DNA from: Theocolax elegans
Taxonomy: Eukaryota > Arthropoda > Insecta > Hymenoptera > Cerocephalidae
Assembly (NCBI GenBank): GCA_026168455.1
Contig: CM047429.1
Location: 39,230,066 to 39,294,065, forward strand
Direction of reading: 5' to 3'
DNA length: 64,000 bases
The first letter of the stretch is position 1; every line of letters starts with the position of its first letter. The notes under the pieces were generated by a model that had not been told where the DNA came from, did no database searches, and was given only the letters and a program-made list of their open reading frames with translations. Position numbers and translations under genes: made by a program. Shown here in pieces: positions 58,091-64,000 of this stretch.

Positions 58091-58638
58091 TTGTAACAGT
58101 TTTGGTTGCTACGCGGATGTTTGTTTTATAATTGCGACTACTCAGCGGTACGGTCAAACTTACCGTATTTAAATAAACGTATTTTATCCCGCGTTGCGGT
58201 GGCGGTTACCTGTCCGCTCTACCAAATCTGATAAGTGTTAGTCAGAAACCGAGGTCCGGCTTCAGATAGCGACCAGGTAAAAATTCAAATCTGAAATTGA
58301 CCGCGAATTAGGGATATCGCGTCGAGCACTTGTCAATTTAAATATACGGGTACATGGGATCGCGGAAGAAATCGTAGGGGGGATAAAATGCAATTACTCA
58401 AACACTGAATTGAATTGTAATAATAAATTGAATTTATTGAAATAAATATTAAAATAAACAATAAACAAAAAATACCTAGCCGTCGCCGAGGTCTTCGCTC
58501 GAAATTACAAGTCGGTAAACGGCCGACTTGTAGAGAGAGGTGGGAAATGTCGCGAAGTAAATATACACAGTCAACGGGACTAGTATAGCGCAATACATTA
58601 GCTAATTAACGGGCTAAATAACTTGTAACTGCGTTACA
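58091..58638 (-). mobile_element. Solo LTR of the Gypsy family
   Basis: Minus-strand orientation: starts TGTAACGCAG (58638) and ends CTGTTACA (58092). The sequence aligns with 21420-21850 and with 27300-27400 of the Gypsy LTRs (for example GTGCTCGACGCGATATCC and CAAGTCGGCCGTTTACCGAC or close variants). Flanked by TGTA on both sides (58087-58090, 58639-58642). It contains the ~55-bp block lost from the 5' LTR at 21.4 kb. Confidence 0.8.
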
Positions 58639-58642
58639 TGTA

Positions 58643-59212
58643 AGCCTATCAGTTCCAGTATCATCATTCATTTTTTGGTCTTGAGCACTAACGAGACTGA
58701 GGCATCGGCAGAAGCAAATAGAAATTGTTTTTCAAACTGATATATATCTTTATCCGACATAGTCTGAATTGGTTTGAGCTTATATAAACAGCTTTTATAT
58801 TCTGTCTAGTTATCTTTTTTTTTCTTTTTTCTAACATTATACACCTAAACTATTTCTTTTTAAACACATTTCTTTTCAGGTTATGATCAATAACCGAGAA
58901 TCTGATTCTTCTTTGGGACTTGGAAAAATTGCCTTTGTCAATCTGTGGCTTCAAAATAAATCTTTTCTTAATTTACATACGAGCTAATATTTATGTATGA
59001 GATAAAGCTGAGCCTCTCTTTGATCAAGATTCACTTGAACTTGGTTAGCTCTTAAAATTATAACTCTATCATAGAATTATCTAATTAAAACGGTAGTTGG
59101 TTCGCAAAACGAGTAAGGGGTGGCCCCCTAGTATTCTTAAATAAACCTTGTTATATTTTATTAAGTTTATTTTTGCATTTTCTATTGTTTAATCTATATC
59201 TGATTCTATTGC
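58643..59212. other. Unassigned sequence
   Basis: AT-rich. A short exon-like stretch follows TTTTCAG at 58880 (VMINNRESDSSLGLGKIAF onward, ends TAA at about 58985) without a recognised family. Confidence 0.35.
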
Positions 59213-59801
59213 TTAACCTTTAGATTACATATATGAGCCACCTGTGACCTTGACAACTACTCTAGAGATTTTTTTTTTATGTTATTTAACGTCGCTCTAT
59301 TTATGCTGCCAGGGCTAATCAGCGACGGAGGTGAACGGTGTGTCTGTAAACAAAGCACATGTACTTGAAACAGTGGTGCTTGTGTCCACCGGAAGATATC
59401 ATCGGTCACTGTGATTAGTCTAATAATTACAGTTTCCTGTCCTCCCGATGGAACCACCGCGATCCTCTTTACATCTTCGCGTCCCTAACGTTCCCTATAG
59501 TTCAGATGCCCGTGCCTCTCATGCACTGACAAGTGCACGAAACGCACGCGCACCTGAACTGGCGTCACATTATAGTGACACGCCGACCCACTGAGTCGCG
59601 GTGTTCGAAAAATGCACATGAAAAAATTTTCAGAGGTACACGTCTGGGATCGAACCCACGACCCTCGGTGTGAGAGTCGGGAGCTCTACCCATGAGCCAC
59701 CGCGGCTCTTACTCTAGATATATGGGATGTTTTTATGTATAAATTTTGCACATAAAAAATATCAATTTATAAGGCAAAAATGCCAGCAGTCTAAAGGTTA
59801 A
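59213..59801. mobile_element. TTAA MITE disrupted by a SINE
   Basis: Ends TTAACCTTTAGA (59213) and TCTAAAGGTTAA (59801) match the MITE at 2813. Without the inserted SINE and one TSD copy it would be 137 bp. Confidence 0.75.
59267..59709 (-). mobile_element. 443-bp tRNA-derived SINE with shared tail
   Basis: Minus-strand SINE with 9-bp TSDs TACTCTAGA (59258-59266, 59710-59718). The tRNA-like head contains GTGGCTCATGGGTAGAGC and the exact B box GGTTCGATCCC. A ~240-bp unrelated body follows. The last ~110 bases, from ACAAGCACCACT to AGAGCGACGTTAAA and an A run, match the tails of the 200-bp SINEs at 29681 and 52277. Shared tails suggest recognition by the same LINE. Confidence 0.85.
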
Positions 59802-61146
59802 TATAATATATGTCTTACTCCATTGTTTAGTCTATCTCTTCATGATTTAACTGTTTGCTTTTAAATATTGTATTGAAAGTGTAACTAAATTATTGAATGT
59901 TCAAAAAGTTACATGTACGTTATTACAAATCATAGAAATATATTTTGAACAGGTGCTTTTATTACAAGTTAGACAAGACACACAAACATCACTATTATTT
60001 GTTGTATACACATAGTGAGCAAATCTTCAATTCAAATGTGCCAAAGTTTTTTCGTAAGCAAGCATGATTTCTATTTTTTTATCGCTTAAACGCAATACTA
60101 TTACACAGTTGCTCTAATTTCATTCTGCTTAAACTATAGTTTTTGTATGAATATAAATACTATACAATTATATTATATCTAAGGACAGTTTAAGAAATGT
60201 AATTATGTTTCATACAAACATATATTTATTTCATCTTTTCTATATTTAGTGTGTCTTTGAGAAAAAAATTAGCAGTTTCATATATGTACTTATGCTCGAT
60301 TTTTTCAACAGTTTTTTCAATTGTAAATCTGATTTTGATATTCAAAATAGTTATTCAATGAAAGTATTGAATAGTTTCAAATATCAGCCTTGATAAAGTT
60401 GAACTATTTTCTATACACACATCGATAATGTACTCTTTAACTGAAAAAAGTATCAGAGTTCCTTTGGCTCACTCTTTCGTATGTTATTTTTCACACTTTC
60501 AGTCAATAGTATTTCATCTGCACTTTTACTGGAATATGTTCTCTCACGATCTACCCAATCGAATTCATGGTCATGTTTGAGCTAACCTTGATCTGCTTTA
60601 TAGCTTTTTAAAACTTTTCTCTAAGTAACTCTGGGTAGCTGTTCACCAAAATTAACATCAAAATCAGAATCATCTCACGAACCGGAATCATCTGCATTTG
60701 GTATTAAAATAGTTTTATCCTTTGAGGTTTCAGCCTCAGAATCAGCACAAACAGACCGACTCTTACATTTTCTTGACATTATAAGTGGCAGCGTAATGAA
60801 TAGTTTAATTCAAAGATTCTATTTGTTCTATGAATAATAATATTTTTTGCACAATAAAAGAAAGATTTTTTGAGACAATATATTACATTAAAAAATGATA
60901 AATTTTTAAATAAGCATAAAAGAAACGTTTTATAAAAAAACATTTCAAGATGTTTGACGAATTTAACTCACAATACAAGCGGATCATATATAAATATTAT
61001 GATCTAATACCAGTAATGCCCAAACTATTCAAAATATATGCAGTTAATGTTTAATAATTCTTTTCTCGATAACTAATTATAAAAATTGTCAAATAACAAA
61101 AATGTATTAAAAATAATCAAGGAGCACTCTTAACTTTGTTCAGATT
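59802..61146. other. AT-rich, decayed coding traces
   Basis: Mostly non-coding. A weak coding trace on the minus strand is listed separately (60410-60783). Confidence 0.4.
60410..60783 (-). pseudogene. decayed open frame, possibly piggyBac N terminus
   Basis: From ATG 60783: MSRKCKSRSVCADSEAETSK, then acidic DDSGS, stop, DDSDFDVNFGEQLP, stops, and HDHEFDWVDRERTYSS further on. A basic start followed by acidic serine-rich sequence resembles the N terminus of piggyBac-type transposases, but no catalytic block is seen. Very uncertain. Confidence 0.25.
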
Positions 61147-62015
61147 TGTATAATAATGTCGGTCTCTCCGAACCAAATGCTTTACTTTTAGAATAAAGCA
61201 GGCCTATTGTACTCTTTGTCCACTATGGTTGGTGGAATTTCCCAGAGTACGGCCTTTTAAAATAATTAAAGGCGTTTCGTCCTCGATCTCCAGCTTGGAC
61301 TCCTCAGTAAGGAACTGGAGATCTTACCTTAGACGCCTGTCGCAAAATGATATGCAACGCCAGCAAGATGTTCTGCGGCTATATATATAGAAATTAGACG
61401 ACGATCTCTCCAACGAGTGTAGAGAGATAGTCGTCTACCTCTGGTGGTGGGAAAAGCCACCAGCCAGAGCGCGAATTTTTAGACCGTATCGCGAATTCTA
61501 GACCGTATCGAGAGTACGATAGGCCTGCTTTATTCTAAAAGTAAAGCATTTGGTTCGGAGAGACCGATATTATTATACATACACATATTACCGAACGTTA
61601 AAATTTTGTAACAAATAACTCGCGATACGGTCTAAAAATTCGCGCTCTGGCTGGTGGCTTTTCCCACCACCAGAGGTAGACGACTATCTCTCTACACTCG
61701 TTGGAGAGATCGTCGTCTAATTTCTATATATATATATATATATAGCCGCAGAACATCTTGCTGGCGTCGCATATCATCTTGCGACAGGCGTCTAAGGTAA
61801 GATCTCCAGTTCCTTACTGAGGAGTCCAAGCTGGAGATCGAGGACGAAATACCTTTAATTATTTTAAAAAAGCCGTGCTCTGGAAAATTCTACCAACCAT
61901 AGTGGACACAGAGTACAATGTGCCTGCTTTATTCTAAAGTAAAGCATTTAGTTCGGAGACGCCGATATTATTATACATATACATATTACCGAACGTTAAA
62001 ATTTTGTAACAAATT
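61147..62015. repeat. Nested inverted repeats with a repeated mini-ORF
   Basis: GTATAATAATGTCGGTCTCT at 61155 is inverted at about 61552-61571, giving one ~420-bp inverted unit. A second, inverted copy of most of that unit runs from about 61620 to 61985. The shared core (61210-61392 plus, 61736-61925 minus) occurs again at 63650. TATATA runs lie at the end of the core. Probably insertions of one non-autonomous family into itself. Confidence 0.75.
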
Positions 62016-62029
62016 TGGTCAGATTTTTT

Positions 62030-62298
62030 GAAGAGGATATTTTATTTTTGGAAAACTCACAAAACCAAAGTTTTAAAAAATGTCTCCAAATAATCTGAAA
62101 AAAATTTGGAGTATTCTTTGATCAATTTTAAAACATTTTTGTTCTTGGTCAATTCGAATGTGTTTGCATTTTAGCCGCCATTTTGGCAAAAAACGAGTAT
62201 GTAAAAAATTTCAGGTGAACTTCAACTAATTTATGCACTGTTGGTTGATTAAAACCCCATGAATTCATGTTTCTTATGTCTAAAAAAATTATAAACTT
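62030..62298. other. Non-coding, nothing recognised
   Basis: AT-rich DNA between the inverted repeats and the solo LTR; contains a GCCGCCATTTTGGC-like stretch at 62174. Confidence 0.4.
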
Positions 62299-63050
62299 TG
62301 TAACGGTTTTGCTATTTTTAAATATAAATACAAAAAGATAATAACAATTAACTACCGTTAAAATAATAGTCTCTATGCGATCGGCCGCTCAGTAATAATA
62401 CAAAACCAAACGTATATGCGGAGGCGGCGGTATTCTTTTATCTAGCGAAACGCGAAAGGAAAGGTGAATAATTTGAAATAAGCAAAGAATCACAATTTGA
62501 ATAAAATAAATAAAGAAATATATTCTCAAATTACTTCGCTATATAAACACGTGCTGTTGCACGCGAGTACGCAGGTCGGGAAATACGTTAAATAAATAAA
62601 GAGAGAAAGAGAGAGAGAGACTACAGAACTGACACTTACAGTGTGTAGTTCGCAATAGAAGATCGACTCCAGTGGATGAAATCTGCGTTGTCGCTTTTCT
62701 CTCCTCTCTGCTGGGAACACTGGGTTGCGTAAACGCTAACAAAATGCAAAGTCCGAACAACACACTAAAATTCGTCTTTAAACAACACCAGAATCAACCA
62801 ACTCTCAAAATCTCTACGAGGCGAAATTAATCACGGCCGAGCTAAGTCTAATTATTCGTGTACTCGCAAGTCTCGATTCTCTCTCTCTCTCCCTACTCTT
62901 TTCCCCTTAACGAAGGTCCGCGATAATCGCCGAAAATCGTCGAACGCCGACCTGTAACAGCTGTATAATGATTAGTACATAGGCTAGACAGAGAGAGAGA
63001 GAATGTAACGAGCAATGTAATATAATCAAATATTACATTGATTCGTTACA
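62299..63050. mobile_element. 752-bp solo LTR
   Basis: Ends TGTAACGG and CGTTACA with a 4-bp TSD ACTT (62295-62298, 63051-63054). CG-richer than its flanks, with AATAAA-type signals near 62500-62520 on the plus strand and GA-rich runs. No internal gag-pol. A different family from the 58-kb LTR, though the tips are alike. Orientation is unknown. Confidence 0.75.
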
Positions 63051-63250
63051 ACTTTGAATATGACAATATTTTTTGCGTTTTTTGTTTAAAAAGCCGCCAT
63101 ATCTTTTCTTGTAATAAAAAATGGCAAATTCTAAGTCCGGATTCTGATTCAGCATACCCAAAAACAAAAAATCATACTTTAGACCCATTCTACTACTTCG
63201 TGAATTACCTAAAATTTATTGTAAATGATTTATGCTCGTTTTTATATGGT

Positions 63251-63640
63251 TAATAAATAAAAAGAAATGATCTCTTTGAGCTATTTTTATTTTATTGCCA
63301 ACGTTTCGACCGATTAACTCCTATTACGGTCATCTTCAGGGCTTTGGTAAACAGAATAAACGCACATAGTAACAACTTTTCGCTTAACCAGGAACAAACT
63401 AACAAAATAAGTTACAAAATTGATCGTTCGATCTCACCTTGTACTAAGCTAAAGTTTCTACTCTGTATCACAGAGTAGAAACTATTATTTACATATTAAA
63501 AAAAGACTTTGCAAAATTTCAAATGATAATAGTAGTACTAGCTGCAATGTAACGAATAAAAGTATTGCCACAAATTTGTTTACCATATATTAAAAATTTA
63601 ACAACCAACTTAATTTCAACTAAATATCTTGTTTCCTATT
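63251..63640 (-). mobile_element. Penelope-type end fragment
   Basis: AT-rich fragment built around a hammerhead-like motif (63297-63342) of the type found at Penelope termini. There is no RT or GIY-YIG sequence. Borders are approximate. Confidence 0.5.
63297..63342 (-). ncRNA. Hammerhead ribozyme motif, intact core
   Basis: Minus strand: GCC, core CTGAAGA (fits CTGANGA), helix II TGACCG/CGGTC closed by a 14-nt loop, GAAAC, cleavage triplet GTT, then GGC pairing with GCC for helix I. Helix III is minimal and contains ACGT, which is self-complementary, as in ribozymes that act as dimers. All core positions are as expected. Confidence 0.75.
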
Positions 63641-63832
63641 AATTTGTTCACTATGGTTGCTGGAATTTCCCAGAGTAAAGGCCGTTTTCAAAAATTAAAA
63701 CAAAAAATTAAAGGCGTTTCGTCCTCGATTCCCAGTTTCGACTCCTCAGTAGGGAACTGGAGATCATACCTTAGATGCCTGTCGCAAGATGAACTGCGAC
63801 GCCAGCAAGATGTTATGCGGCTATATATATAG
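63629..63832 (+). CDS. Repeated mini-ORF of unknown family
   Basis: 68 codons, likely used from the second Met at 63653 (MVAGISQSKG). Residues IKGVSSSIPSFDSSVGNWRS, then YLRCLSQDELRRQQDVMRLYI before TAG. The copy at 61210 has the same text with substitutions and a frame break after the start. Amino-acid similarity is kept across copies, suggesting that it was once coding. A function is not known. Confidence 0.35.
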   Translation: MFPINLFTMVAGISQSKGRFQKLKQKIKGVSSSIPSFDSSVGNWRSYLRCLSQDELRRQQDVMRLYI

Positions 63833-63907
63833 AGGAAGACGACAATCTCTTCAACGAGTATAGTCGTCACCATCTAGCAGTGGGAAAGACCACCAGCCAG
63901 AGTGCGA

Positions 63908-64000
63908 GGTATTAGACCTAGTCGCAGGTTTATTAAAACAAAAATGAAATCACCGCACGTTAAATTCATTTTTGTTTTAATAAACCTGCGACTCGGTCTA
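63908..64000. repeat. Hairpin at window end
   Basis: TAGACC(T)AGTCGCAGGTTT at 63912 and its complement ending at 64000 form arms of about 35 bp around an AACGTGCGGTG centre; the right arm reaches the window edge. Confidence 0.75.

Noticed and set aside
58091..58638. Second full Gypsy element near 58 kb
   Set aside because: No gag-pol next to it; both LTR tips and a short flanking duplication fit a solo LTR.

Overview
This is a eukaryotic, AT-rich and almost gene-free window. It looks like transposon-packed insect chromatin, and the mix of element types would fit a hymenopteran such as an ant, but that taxon is an inference. The only host gene I recognise is the 3' part of a thioredoxin-like 1 gene (TXNL1 PITH domain, two exons, minus strand, 50945-51546). 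Nearly everything else is mobile DNA, much of it nested, and many insertions keep readable target-site duplications (TSDs).

Layout. 1-2030: minisatellite and a 137-bp tandem repeat. 2148-2601: a SINE with a 5S-rRNA-like head and 14-bp TSDs. 2813-4530: TTAA-type MITE, an internally deleted Tc1-like transposase with DD38E spacing, and a short MITE. 5262-8054: an element bounded by ~290-bp inverted repeats. 8078-8912: an 835-bp TRIM (two LTRs, PBS, PPT) whose LTR carries tRNA-like A/B boxes. 9636-27406: a Gypsy retrotransposon whose 5' LTR is split by three insertions: a MULE-like element with 9-bp TSDs (itself hosting a TTAA element), a full-length LINE, and a LINE reduced to ORF1. Its pol is also split by a 136-bp MITE.

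27400-31720: a Tc1-type end with GC hairpins, LTR-like DNA, a tRNA-derived SINE, and a Penelope-like remnant (GIY-YIG domain plus hammerhead-like motif). 31970-39850: giant palindromes, a foldback element, a decayed piggyBac transposase interrupted by an LTR-like insertion, a ~60-bp tandem array and a Helitron-like terminus.

40067-50442: the most striking object. A 10.4-kb unit with perfect 25-bp terminal inverted repeats and TTAA at both ends contains a 1387-bp tandem array (about 4.6 copies) of a defective Penelope GIY-YIG fragment, flanked by inverted hammerhead-like ends, then a ~404-bp satellite array. A 1.1-kb relative sits at 11831-12947.

50945-64000: TXNL1 exons, a second SINE, a second foldback element, a solo Gypsy LTR, a 443-bp SINE nested in a TTAA MITE, nested inverted repeats, another solo LTR, and a hammerhead-like motif with an intact core. 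Beyond TXNL1 no genes appear to work together; the organisation is that of successive nested insertions.
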